From NCBI GenBank assembly GCA_040509055.1, contig JBEVLT010000007.1:1-24554 (forward strand): a stretch of 24,554 nucleotides of DNA. The letters run 5' to 3'. The notes beneath the pieces are model-generated. The model worked only from the letters and a program-made list of their open reading frames with translations, was not told the DNA's origin and ran no database searches. The translations under genes were made by a program, and so were the position numbers. The DNA is from JAJKIP01 sp040509055. Lineage in GTDB: Bacteria > Bacteroidota > Bacteroidia > Chitinophagales > Chitinophagaceae. Shown piece by piece: positions 7,056 to 14,953 of this stretch. Every line of letters begins with the position of its first letter. The stretch's first letter is position 1.

Positions 7056-8422
7056 ACGCATCGGTAAACATATCGCTGCCACGCCGCCTGGCAGTCAACC
7101 CCGGTTGGCTGATCATCGCCGGCTACCTGCTGACGGGTGGGCTGGTGTTGCAGGAATACCTTATCCTTCGGTCGATGAACTGCATACTGGGCCTGGCGGC
7201 ACTGTTCTTTGTGTGGCGGTTCCGGCAGGGCGGGTGCCCCGGTTCCGGGCTGGGCTGGCTGGCAGTGTTCTTCATGGTCTTGTGCATCCTGGTGCCGGTC
7301 AAAACCTTTCTCTATTTCACCATGGCTGCTGCCATGCTCTTTTCGGCCGGATGCTTTTATGGCAGCACAAGCCTGCTCGCTTTTTTCACTATGGCGCTCA
7401 TGTCGCCGGTATTTCAATACCTCACGAATACGTTCAGTTTTCCTATCCGGCTTGCCTTGACCAAACTGGCGGGTCATGTGTTCAACCTGGCCGGCATCGC
7501 CACCATAGCCAGGGGCAACCTGATCATCCGGGATGGCCAGGAATTTTCTGTTGATCCGGGCTGCATGGGCCTGAGTATGATGGAGGCTTCGCTGCTGCTT
7601 GGTGTGATGCTCGTGGCTTTTTTCCAGCATCAATACAGGCGCCGGCTAAGGGGCGCCGGCCTGCTGTTGTACTTCACCCTGGTTGTGCTGCTGAATATCA
7701 TTGCCAACCTCTTTCGCATCCTGGTGTTGGTTCATTTTTCCATTCTGCCGGCTACTCTTTCGCACGAAGTAACAGGCCTGGTGTGCCTGCTGCTGTATGT
7801 ATTTATTCCTGCTGTTTTCCTGTCCCGGTGGCTGGTGCGGCGTGCACGGCCCTGGCCGGCAGCAATACCGGTTGTTGTTCCCGCTACGCCGAAGAAGCTG
7901 CTCCCGCCGGTGGCCTTGCTGGCTGCCGTAGCAGGGCTTGCGGTGTATGTGGCCCGTACGGATACCCACCGGCGGATCGATCTATCTGCGGTACAGCAAA
8001 CCAGCGGGTACACGGCCACCCATGCAGCGCAGGGCGTCGTTAAACTGGAAGACGGGAAGTCGCTGGTTTACATCAAGTATATCCGTGGATTTTACGATAC
8101 CGACCATACGCCCATCACCTGCTGGAAAGGGAGTGGCTATGCATTCGAACAGGTGCAGCAGGAGCATATTGGCGGCCATGCTATTTATACCGCACTGCTG
8201 GTAAGCGGCGGTGAAAAACTGTATTCGGCATGGTGGTACAGCAACGGCACCAGCATCCTGACCGGTCAGCTGGCCTGGCGGTGGGACATGCTCCGGAGCC
8301 GGAGCAATTATGCACTGGTGAATGTGACCTGCGCCAGCCGGCAAGACCTTGACAAAGCCATCAGCAAAATAACAGGAGAAAGAACCCTATTACCCTTTTT
8401 CAAAAAACCGGTTTACCAATAA
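7052..8422 (+). CDS. xrtN: Exosortase N (XrtN) with C-terminal EpsI-like extension
   Basis: Integral-membrane cysteine transpeptidase-like enzyme predicted to cut the PEP sorting signal of the preceding VIT protein and pass it on. The three signature residues are visible: Cys171 in DPGCMGLSMM, Arg222 in NLFRILVLV and His238 in LSHEVTGLV, each at the edge of a membrane helix. About eight hydrophobic segments occupy residues ~18-270. Residues ~300-456 form one more helix and an extracytoplasmic domain with ITCWKGSGYAFE, resembling the EpsI domain fused to or found beside many exosortases. I chose GTG at 7052: it overlaps the upstream TGA (GTGA), a classic coupling arrangement, and no ATG lies nearby. 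Subtype N is inferred from the VIT-type substrate next door. The other member of the pair and the nature of the anchor are unknown. Confidence 0.85.
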   Translation: MNASVNISLPRRLAVNPGWLIIAGYLLTGGLVLQEYLILRSMNCILGLAALFFVWRFRQGGCPGSGLGWLAVFFMVLCILVPVKTFLYFTMAAAMLFSAGCFYGSTSLLAFFTMALMSPVFQYLTNTFSFPIRLALTKLAGHVFNLAGIATIARGNLIIRDGQEFSVDPGCMGLSMMEASLLLGVMLVAFFQHQYRRRLRGAGLLLYFTLVVLLNIIANLFRILVLVHFSILPATLSHEVTGLVCLLLYVFIPAVFLSRWLVRRARPWPAAIPVVVPATPKKLLPPVALLAAVAGLAVYVARTDTHRRIDLSAVQQTSGYTATHAAQGVVKLEDGKSLVYIKYIRGFYDTDHTPITCWKGSGYAFEQVQQEHIGGHAIYTALLVSGGEKLYSAWWYSNGTSILTGQLAWRWDMLRSRSNYALVNVTCASRQDLDKAISKITGERTLLPFFKKPVYQ

Positions 8423-8432
8423 AACAGTTGTT

Positions 8433-8876
8433 ATGTTCTCGCATGCATTTTATACCTGGTTAGCGGCCAGCCTGCTGCACCCTGTGTTCGTTTTTTGTGT
8501 TGCTGCTTTCGTACCCGGGCAACCCCATTTCTTTTTCGATAGCGATGTGATATGGGTCTATGTCGATATCCTGATCAGGGCATTGCCCTATTCGCTTCCC
8601 TGCCTGGTGGCAGGATGGCTTTGCCTGGAGGTGATCAGCCGCGCCAGCTTTTCTGTGCAAACGCGGTTTGGCGCCTGGCTGGTAATGGAAGTGATCCTGA
8701 CCGCCTTTGGCGCTGCCCTGCTGCTGGGATTTCACCAGATGGCGGAGCCGCAAAAGCTGCTGCTGGTACTGCCCGGGGCAATGGCCGTGGCTGCTGCCAT
8801 ACTGCTGCGGTACAAACAATTCAAAAAGCTGATGCAGGTATTTACCGGACCCGCTTTTAAACCGGGCATGATCTGA
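8433..8876 (+). CDS. Small four-helix membrane protein following xrtN
   Basis: A 147-residue integral membrane protein, start ATG at 8433, ten bases after the xrtN stop. Four hydrophobic segments are seen: a first around PVFVFCVAAFV, then ALPYSLPCLVAGWLCLEVI, LVMEVILTAFGAALLLGF and LLLVLPGAMAVAAAILL, with a short basic C-terminus. There are no recognisable active-site residues and I do not know the family. Tight spacing to xrtN upstream and dgkA downstream (11 bases) makes cotranscription likely. It could be a partner of the exosortase, but that is only positional inference. Confidence 0.72.
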   Translation: MFSHAFYTWLAASLLHPVFVFCVAAFVPGQPHFFFDSDVIWVYVDILIRALPYSLPCLVAGWLCLEVISRASFSVQTRFGAWLVMEVILTAFGAALLLGFHQMAEPQKLLLVLPGAMAVAAAILLRYKQFKKLMQVFTGPAFKPGMI

Positions 8877-8887
8877 AAAAACGTTGT

Positions 8888-9277
8888 ATGCATACAAAAT
8901 CATTCTCCCTGCGCTCGCGGTATGCCAGCATCCGGTATGCGATCAGCGGTATCTGCCGGTTCCTGCGCGAAGAGCCCAATGCCCGGCTGCATGGTATGGC
9001 CACGGTCCTGCTCGCGATCCTGTCCTGTTTTTTTTACCTGTCTGCCGGCGAAAAGATCGCGCTGGTGATCGTTACCGCCGGTGTATGGATCGCCGAGGCA
9101 TTCAACACGGTGGTAGAACGGATCATGGACATGGTGTCGCCGCACTACCACCCGCAGGCCGGCTATATCAAGGACCTCGCGGCCGGCGCCGTACTCGTGG
9201 CTGCCATTGCCGCCCTGGCCACCGGCGGTCTTGTTTTCATCCCTAAAATTTTTAATCATGTATACCCGATCATCTGA
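8888..9277 (+). CDS. dgkA: Diacylglycerol/undecaprenol kinase family protein (DgkA-type)
   Basis: Small membrane kinase of 129 residues, the usual size of the prokaryotic DAGK family. These enzymes form trimers in the inner membrane and phosphorylate diacylglycerol or, in many Gram-positive and other lineages, undecaprenol. The conserved core is clear: E28/E29 after the first amphipathic helix (RFLREEPNARLH), then AEAFNTVVERIMD (E70, N73, E77) and the KDLAAGAVL motif before the last helix. The substrate cannot be told from sequence; undecaprenol would fit an envelope-assembly context. The last 20 bases overlap the start of the DUF1361 gene, so translation is probably coupled. Confidence 0.88.
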   Translation: MHTKSFSLRSRYASIRYAISGICRFLREEPNARLHGMATVLLAILSCFFYLSAGEKIALVIVTAGVWIAEAFNTVVERIMDMVSPHYHPQAGYIKDLAAGAVLVAAIAALATGGLVFIPKIFNHVYPII

Positions 9278-9947
9278 CCGTTCGCGGCCCTTGCTGTTCA
9301 GCTTCCGGCAATGGCTGTTCCTGTCCTGCTGCTTCAGCTGCCTGCTGGTTTGTGGCCGCATCGCCGTCACCGGTCACCTCACTTATCTTTCGCTGGTCTG
9401 GAATCTTTTCCTGGCCTATGTGCCCTATGCCATCAGCGGGTGGCTGACGGGCCGGCCGGCGGTGATGGAAAGCCGGTGGAAGACGGGGGCCGTGCTGCTG
9501 GTCTGGCTGCTCTTCATTCCCAACTCTTTTTATATCGTAACCGACCTGTTTCACCTCGTGGAAGTGCATACCGCTCCCAAATGGTTCGACCTGCTCATCC
9601 TGTTTTCTTTTTCCTGGAACGGGTTGCTGCTGGGCATTCTTTCCGTCAGGAAAACAGAGATGGTGCTGCAGGTGGTGAGCGGCCGCCGGTTATCCCTGCT
9701 TTTCGTGTTTGCCTTTATGTGGCTGAATGCATTTGGCATTTACCTGGGGCGCTACCTGCGCTACAACAGCTGGGATGTGGTGGTGCAGCCCTTTTCGCTG
9801 TTTGGCGAAATGCTGGAGCTGGTAGGGCATCCGCTGCAGAATAAGATGGAATGGAGCATGGTCACCAGCTGGTCGGTCTTTATGACCCTGCTCTACATCA
9901 CCCTGCGGGAGATGGCCGAACACATGCGTGTTTACAAGCTGCAATAA
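9258..9947 (+). CDS. DUF1361 membrane protein
   Basis: A 229-residue protein of the DUF1361 family, integral membrane, function unknown. Start ATG at 9258 (MYTRSSDRSRP), inside the end of dgkA; a TTG 51 bases further upstream only adds residues that read as a dgkA shadow. Typical features are the FLAYVPYAISGWL segment, the strongly conserved LLFIPNSFYIVTDLFHL motif (family form FxPNxPYxxTD) and FSFSWNGLLLGILS. About six membrane segments are visible. It lies in the same tight run as xrtN, dgkA and creD. Confidence 0.88.
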   Translation: MYTRSSDRSRPLLFSFRQWLFLSCCFSCLLVCGRIAVTGHLTYLSLVWNLFLAYVPYAISGWLTGRPAVMESRWKTGAVLLVWLLFIPNSFYIVTDLFHLVEVHTAPKWFDLLILFSFSWNGLLLGILSVRKTEMVLQVVSGRRLSLLFVFAFMWLNAFGIYLGRYLRYNSWDVVVQPFSLFGEMLELVGHPLQNKMEWSMVTSWSVFMTLLYITLREMAEHMRVYKLQ

Positions 9948-10000
9948 GTAGGAACAGAAAATGCGCAATACCGTATCGAAAAAAATAAACCAACAATAAA

Positions 10001-11293
10001 ATGGATACCAACACAATCGTCGCCAGCGTATGGCAAAAAGGAAAACTATTGCTCAAAGGCCTGATGATCGCGGGGCTGGTGCTGCTGCTGCTGATCCCCG
10101 CCTATTTTGTGCAGGACCTGGTGCGCGAGCGGGAAGCCCGGCAGAAAGAAGCTTTTGCGGAAGTGAGCAGCAAATGGGCCGGCCGGCAAAACATCACGGG
10201 TCCGGTGCTGGTGCTGCCTTATACCGACACACTTGCTGACAGCGGATCGCCTGCCGGCAAGAAAAAGCTGGCCTATATTCTCCCGGACAGCCTTACCATC
10301 AATGCCGACGTGCAACCTGAAGAGCGCCACCGGGGCATTTACCAGGTCATGCTTTATTCTTCCACGCTCAGCCTGAGCGGTGTGTTCGGTACCCTGCCGC
10401 TGCAGCAACTGAAGATAGACCCTGCCAGCGTGTTGTGGAACGAAGCCTATATCTGCATGTCGCTGGAAGATGCCAAAGGATTACAGGAAAGCATACAGGT
10501 CAGCTGGAACGGTGAGCCGGTACAGCTCAGTCCTGCTCCTGTCAATAACGGTGTGATGCAGGAAGGGTTCACTGCACCGGTAGCTGTGGCGGCGGACAAA
10601 GCGGTTCATTTTTCCACGACGCTCCATGTGAACGGGTCTGAGCAGTTGCTGTTTACTCCCGTGGGCAGGGAAACAATGGTGAAGATGGCCTCTTCCTGGC
10701 CCGATCCCAGCTTTACCGGCGCCCAGCTATCCACCCACCGCATCAGCGACAGCGGTTTTGTGGCCACCTGGAAAAGCATGGCCCATACCCGCAGCTTTCC
10801 GCAGGCCTGGAAAGGCGATGCCTATACCCTGAAAAACGATGCGTTTGGCGCCGACCTGTTCATTCCCGTAAACGGGTACCAGAAGACGATGCGCTCGGTG
10901 AAGTATGCCATCCTGTGCATCCTGCTCACGTTCTCGGCGTTTTTCCTGATCGAGACCGTGAACCGCAAATCGGTGCATCCTTTCCAGTATGCGCTGATCG
11001 GGCTGGCGCTTATCCTGTTCTATACGTTGCTATTATCGTTTTCTGAATACATGGGTTTCAACAGCGCGTATATCATTGCTTCGGCGGCAACGATCGGCCT
11101 GATCGGGTGGTTTGTCAAGGGATTGCTGCAATCCACCCGGCTCAGCTCGCTGCTCAGCGTGGTGCTGGTGTTGCTGTACGGGTACATTTTCACTATTCTT
11201 CAGCTGCAGGATTACTCGCTGCTGCTGGGTAGCATCGGCCTGTTCCTGACCCTCGCCGTGATCATGTATTTCTCCAGGAAGATACAATGGTGA
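10001..11293 (+). CDS. creD: Inner-membrane protein CreD family
   Basis: A 430-residue CreD-family inner-membrane protein. Layout: one N-terminal helix (LKGLMIAGLVLLLLIPAYF), the signature VREREARQKEAFAEVSSKWAGRQ followed by ITGPVLVLPY, a ~260-residue extracytoplasmic domain (with RHRGIYQVMLYSS), then about six C-terminal helices from residue ~300. CreD is linked to envelope integrity and, in proteobacteria, is induced by the CreBC two-component system. No creBC is present in this window; in Bacteroidota creD is often near short winged-helix regulators, as here. The start ATG at 10001 follows the DUF1361 gene by 53 bases. It is the last gene of the + strand run, followed by hairpins at 11313-11371. 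Confidence 0.92.
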   Translation: MDTNTIVASVWQKGKLLLKGLMIAGLVLLLLIPAYFVQDLVREREARQKEAFAEVSSKWAGRQNITGPVLVLPYTDTLADSGSPAGKKKLAYILPDSLTINADVQPEERHRGIYQVMLYSSTLSLSGVFGTLPLQQLKIDPASVLWNEAYICMSLEDAKGLQESIQVSWNGEPVQLSPAPVNNGVMQEGFTAPVAVAADKAVHFSTTLHVNGSEQLLFTPVGRETMVKMASSWPDPSFTGAQLSTHRISDSGFVATWKSMAHTRSFPQAWKGDAYTLKNDAFGADLFIPVNGYQKTMRSVKYAILCILLTFSAFFLIETVNRKSVHPFQYALIGLALILFYTLLLSFSEYMGFNSAYIIASAATIGLIGWFVKGLLQSTRLSSLLSVVLVLLYGYIFTILQLQDYSLLLGSIGLFLTLAVIMYFSRKIQW

Positions 11294-11312
11294 TCCGTCA
11301 CCGCAGCTCCCG

Positions 11313-11339
11313 CCCCGGGCACATGCCGGGGTTGGTTTT
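11313..11339 (+). terminator. Candidate terminator hairpin after creD
   Basis: CCCCGG (11313-11318) pairs with CCGGGG (11326-11331) across a seven-base loop, followed by TTGGTTTT. It lies 20 bases after the creD stop. The T tract is interrupted, so efficiency is uncertain. Confidence 0.5.
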
Positions 11340-11371
11340 GAAAAGAAAGCCCCTTCGTCTGAAGGGGCTTT
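11336..11371. terminator. Strong hairpin between convergent creD and the 11397 gene
   Basis: AAAGCCCCTTC (11346-11356) and GAAGGGGCTTT (11361-11371) form a perfect 11-base-pair stem with a four-base loop. Read on the minus strand, the stem is followed by CTTTTC and lies 26 bases beyond the stop of the 1115-residue gene, so it suits that gene best. On the plus strand the T run is short (CTTTCGC), so it probably backs up the preceding creD hairpin. Confidence 0.7.
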
Positions 11372-11396
11372 CGCTATTGGCAGAAGTGCAGTTTTT

Positions 11397-14300
11397 TTAA
11401 AAGTCAAATCCCATGGCAAAGTACCACATCGGTTTGCCGCGGAACAGACCGTTCATTTCCCAGGCTGCATCCACGCGCAGGAAATAACCGAGCAGTGTGC
11501 TGCGGGCGCCGAATCCGTATCCACCGGCCAGGGGACCTACGCCGCCGGCTTTGAGCCGCACGACAGGCGCATTGGGATCGCTGCTGGAATAGATGGTCTG
11601 CGGACGCCTGATGGCTTTCAGCCCGCCTTCCCAGGCCGTACCCAGGTCGATGAACTGCGTGACCTGGAAGTTGCGGAGAAACGCGTTATTGATCGGCTTG
11701 TTCAGCAGCGTGGGGAACACGGGCAGCCTCACTTCACTGTTGATCACGATCGCGTTGTTGCCATTGGCAATGTTTTGCTTGAACCCGCGCATGTTGACGG
11801 CCAGCGACTGGTAGGTATAGTTCTGTGTCGGCAGGTTCTCATTGGTAAATTTAGGAGAGAACCAGTTGTCCACGCCGCCCAGGTAGTACACTACTTTCTG
11901 ATCGCCAAAGGAGAAATCACCGGCTACACGCACAGCCCAGATCAGGTTGCGGTAGATGGGCAGGTAATGGCGTGCGTCGAACCCTGCGTTGAAAAGCATT
12001 TTGCCTTCCGAGGGACCGGTAGATTTGCTCAGCTGGTTGAACATATCGCCGAATATCTTGTAGCGCAGGCCATGCCAGATATTGGTGGCCGGCATGGTGG
12101 TATTGTCGTATACATATTCCAGGCTCAGCTGACCGTAGGTGATGCGGATGTCGTCGGCCTCCAGCGAAAAACGATCCCTGGATGTGATGACGGTCTTGTC
12201 GAAACGGGGCCCGATGGTAGCCCTTACGCTCCGCACCCTGTCGAAAGGATAGCGCAGCCGGGCAAGGTAATAGTTGGAAAACGTTTTGCCGATATAGGGA
12301 GTGCCGACAAACTGCACCTGGTTGCTGCTGCGGAAATAAGTGAGGCCCCAGTCCAGCCGCTTGCGCAGGTTATAGAATTCAAACAGTACGTCGTTGTCGC
12401 GGAGGTTGGGCGCAATGCGGATGCCGCCTGTAAATTTCACGTCTTCCATCAGGTCCGACGTACCCATGCGGATCAGCCCGTTGAAGTCGCTGCCGTTGGA
12501 CAGATAGATGGGGCCTGCGCCGCCGCCATAGGGCTGAAATTTATTCACGGTCAGTACCGAGTTGTTGAAGCCGGTGACTGCGTAATCCGTAAAGAATTTC
12601 GGCGGGCGGTATTCATACAGCTTGGCCTTGCGCAATACCGGCTCTTTCACCTCCCCGGTTATATCCGCTGGGTTGGCTGATGCTGCACGTGCCGTATCGG
12701 GTTTTTCCTCGTCGAAACCGCTCTGGAAGAAGTCGGTTTGTTTTTTCTGTTCGGGCTGTGCCTGCAGGTCGCTCTGCTTGTTGCGGTTTCGCCTGTCCTC
12801 GTCCATCACCTGCTTCATGTATTCCGTGGGCCGGGCCGAGATATTGCGGCGGCGCAACACGTTCTCATCCACTTTCAGGCGGTACAGCATCTTCACATCA
12901 CCCATTTTTACCACTTCGCTCACCTGCTGGTTGTCGCCGGCGGTGCGGGTTTCCAGCATGCCGTTCTGGTAGTTGGTCAGCGGGAATACATACGAAGAGT
13001 CATTGGTGATGGAAACGAATCCCACCGAGTCGATATCCGTTTTGTTCCATTCTTTCAGCAGGCTGTCTACCTCTTTCTGCGGCGGGTTGCGCAGTACTTC
13101 GTCGCCTACAAACACCAGGGTATCGAGGCCGGCGCGTTCGGTACGGAAGAAACCGGCATAGCGGTTATTGATCCCGTTTTCGTTGCTGATAAAGGTAAAG
13201 TGCGAGGTGTTGTATTGCGAAGGGAAACGGGCATTGCCGTATTTCAGCGCGGTCAGCTGGGAAATTTGTTTGTAGTCAGACTGGTTCCAGTTGTCCACCA
13301 GGAAAATGTTGAAGCGGTCACGGGGAATTGAATCTTCCGTGCTGGCGGCCAGGGCAGAGGGCCGGTTGCTGGCGTACATGATGCCTGTCTTGTTGGGGAA
13401 GGCCACGAACGAAGGGTCCAGGTCGTCGTACACATCGTTGGTGATCTGGTCGATCGACTGGCGGTCGATCTTGTACACGTAAATATCGGTTTGCCCGCTG
13501 CGGATGGCGCTTAATACCAGTGTATTGGCGTCCAGCATGTATTTCATGTCCTGCACCTGGTCAAACATGGGCAGCTCCTGCTTGATGGTCTTGATGCGGT
13601 TTACGGCATCGTATATGAAGAGTTTCAGCTTGCCTTCTTCGGTGTACAGCACGGCCAGCCGGGTGCCCTTGCCATCCCAGGCCAGGATGGGGTAGTTGGG
13701 GTTTATCTCGTCGCCTTTGGAGCGGGTGCCCAGTTTCAGCAGCACTTTGCGGGTGACGAAGTTTTCCATCAGCACCACGCGGTACTGGCCCTGGCGAAAC
13801 TCCACCATGGCATAGGTAAAGCTTTTGGGGTTGGGGTTCGCATTGAAGCGGATCACATCCTTTTTGCCGATCACTTCGCTTACCGACAGCTGGCCCTTTG
13901 GCGCAACACGGCGGCCACGCAGGTCCTTGTAATACTGCTGTGGCACTTCCAGCATAAAATCGCGCAGCACATCCTTGAACTTCTTGCTGGTAATTTTTTT
14001 CGAGGCATTATTCAGGTTGCGGTAGATGCGGCTCAGGTACAGGAAATAGGTGACCTTGTTTTTGCCGTACTTGTCGGCAATATATTTCCAAAAACCCTGG
14101 CCGGCTAGCAGCGGTTTTTCAAAAGCGAACTGGTAAAAGTTGTTGTATTTGCCGGACAGCAGCGTGGAGCGCAGCTCATCGTCCAGCGCCGGCGACCAGT
14201 TTTCGGCGGCATACAGGATGTATCCGTCGGTGAGCCATTGCGGCAGGTCGAGCAGGGCCTGGTTGGCGGCAAACTCGCCGAGGTCGTCGCCGAAAAGCAT

Positions 14301-14744
14301 GTTGTCCACCAGCACCTTGGCCAGCCCCTGGCGGATCTGGCGGCGCAGGTTTTCGTGGTTGCCGTCGAAGTACACCAGCATTTTATTGTTCACCAGCTTG
14401 GTCACGCCGCCTGTATTCTGCCAGTCGATGCCCAGCCCGATATTAGACTGCTGCATCTCGTCGAAATTGTTATACGCTACGATGTTGATCCGGCGCTGCA
14501 GGCCGTACTCCACGAACTCTTCAATGCCGGGCAGCTCGGTTTCGGCGATCTGGGCCACATACTTGCCCAGCCCCAGCCCGTCCTGGCTGAAATAGGTATT
14601 GAAGTTTTCCGTCTGGTAATACTTCCAGTAAAATTTCTGGTATTGAACGCGGTTCTTTCCAAACTCCACTGTGCTCACTTGCGCATCGGCGCCCATCCAT
14701 GCAAAGGTCAACAGACAGGCAATCAGGCGTACTACTTTATTCAT
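11397..14744 (-). CDS. Large secreted/outer-membrane protein: peptidase-MA-like region, TolB-like propeller and C-terminal beta-barrel
   Basis: A 1115-residue exported protein. Residues 1-21 are a signal peptide (LIACLLTFAWMGADA, cut before Q). Residues ~30-270 resemble the peptidase-MA-like region of bacterial surface proteins, including LPQWLTDGYILYAAENW, but the expected zinc-binding HExxH is not seen; the corresponding helix reads around RRQIRQGLAKVLVD, so catalysis is unlikely. Residues ~290-560 contain WD40/TolB-like blades (YPILAWDGKGTRLAVLY, GIMYASNRPS). Residues ~560-730 are a charged linker. The last ~380 residues look like an Omp85-like barrel (NMRGFKQNIANGNNAIVINS, then a FIDLGTAWEG strand) and end in MGFDF, a typical terminal aromatic signal for barrel insertion. 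Databases commonly call such proteins TolB-like. It is a single gene; no Tol-Pal partners are nearby. The function is not known. Confidence 0.82.
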   Translation of the reverse strand: MNKVVRLIACLLTFAWMGADAQVSTVEFGKNRVQYQKFYWKYYQTENFNTYFSQDGLGLGKYVAQIAETELPGIEEFVEYGLQRRINIVAYNNFDEMQQSNIGLGIDWQNTGGVTKLVNNKMLVYFDGNHENLRRQIRQGLAKVLVDNMLFGDDLGEFAANQALLDLPQWLTDGYILYAAENWSPALDDELRSTLLSGKYNNFYQFAFEKPLLAGQGFWKYIADKYGKNKVTYFLYLSRIYRNLNNASKKITSKKFKDVLRDFMLEVPQQYYKDLRGRRVAPKGQLSVSEVIGKKDVIRFNANPNPKSFTYAMVEFRQGQYRVVLMENFVTRKVLLKLGTRSKGDEINPNYPILAWDGKGTRLAVLYTEEGKLKLFIYDAVNRIKTIKQELPMFDQVQDMKYMLDANTLVLSAIRSGQTDIYVYKIDRQSIDQITNDVYDDLDPSFVAFPNKTGIMYASNRPSALAASTEDSIPRDRFNIFLVDNWNQSDYKQISQLTALKYGNARFPSQYNTSHFTFISNENGINNRYAGFFRTERAGLDTLVFVGDEVLRNPPQKEVDSLLKEWNKTDIDSVGFVSITNDSSYVFPLTNYQNGMLETRTAGDNQQVSEVVKMGDVKMLYRLKVDENVLRRRNISARPTEYMKQVMDEDRRNRNKQSDLQAQPEQKKQTDFFQSGFDEEKPDTARAASANPADITGEVKEPVLRKAKLYEYRPPKFFTDYAVTGFNNSVLTVNKFQPYGGGAGPIYLSNGSDFNGLIRMGTSDLMEDVKFTGGIRIAPNLRDNDVLFEFYNLRKRLDWGLTYFRSSNQVQFVGTPYIGKTFSNYYLARLRYPFDRVRSVRATIGPRFDKTVITSRDRFSLEADDIRITYGQLSLEYVYDNTTMPATNIWHGLRYKIFGDMFNQLSKSTGPSEGKMLFNAGFDARHYLPIYRNLIWAVRVAGDFSFGDQKVVYYLGGVDNWFSPKFTNENLPTQNYTYQSLAVNMRGFKQNIANGNNAIVINSEVRLPVFPTLLNKPINNAFLRNFQVTQFIDLGTAWEGGLKAIRRPQTIYSSSDPNAPVVRLKAGGVGPLAGGYGFGARSTLLGYFLRVDAAWEMNGLFRGKPMWYFAMGFDF

Positions 14745-14822
14745 AGAATTCTTTGCTGTTTCTTTTTGTTCTTAATCGTGCTTTGTTTTATATCGTTGCC
14801 TCGGCAACTTTTTAATTCCTGC

Positions 14823-14830
14823 TATCTTCG
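14823..14830 (+). promoter_or_regulatory. Candidate -7 box upstream of the metallo-hydrolase gene
   Basis: TATCTTCG differs by one base from TAnnTTTG. A TTG lies 24 bases upstream (14796-14798), slightly further than usual, and is part of a GTTGCC-TC-GGCAAC inverted repeat. The ATG is about 120 bases downstream at 14954, so another unseen promoter closer to the gene is possible. Confidence 0.3.
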
Positions 14831-14953
14831 CTTTTTCAATAACAGCTCCGGGGAGAAGAAACAAATGGTTTACTCAGCGTGTTTTTTCGGGACCCGGAAC
14901 AGGGCTACAAAATTACCGGTTTCCGGTCCACACTTAAAAGTACGAAAAAACCC

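Noticed and set aside
11775..12680. 301-codon plus-strand frame opposite the 1115-residue gene
   Set aside because: Antisense shadow of a gene with a signal peptide and clear domain pattern; no motif of its own.
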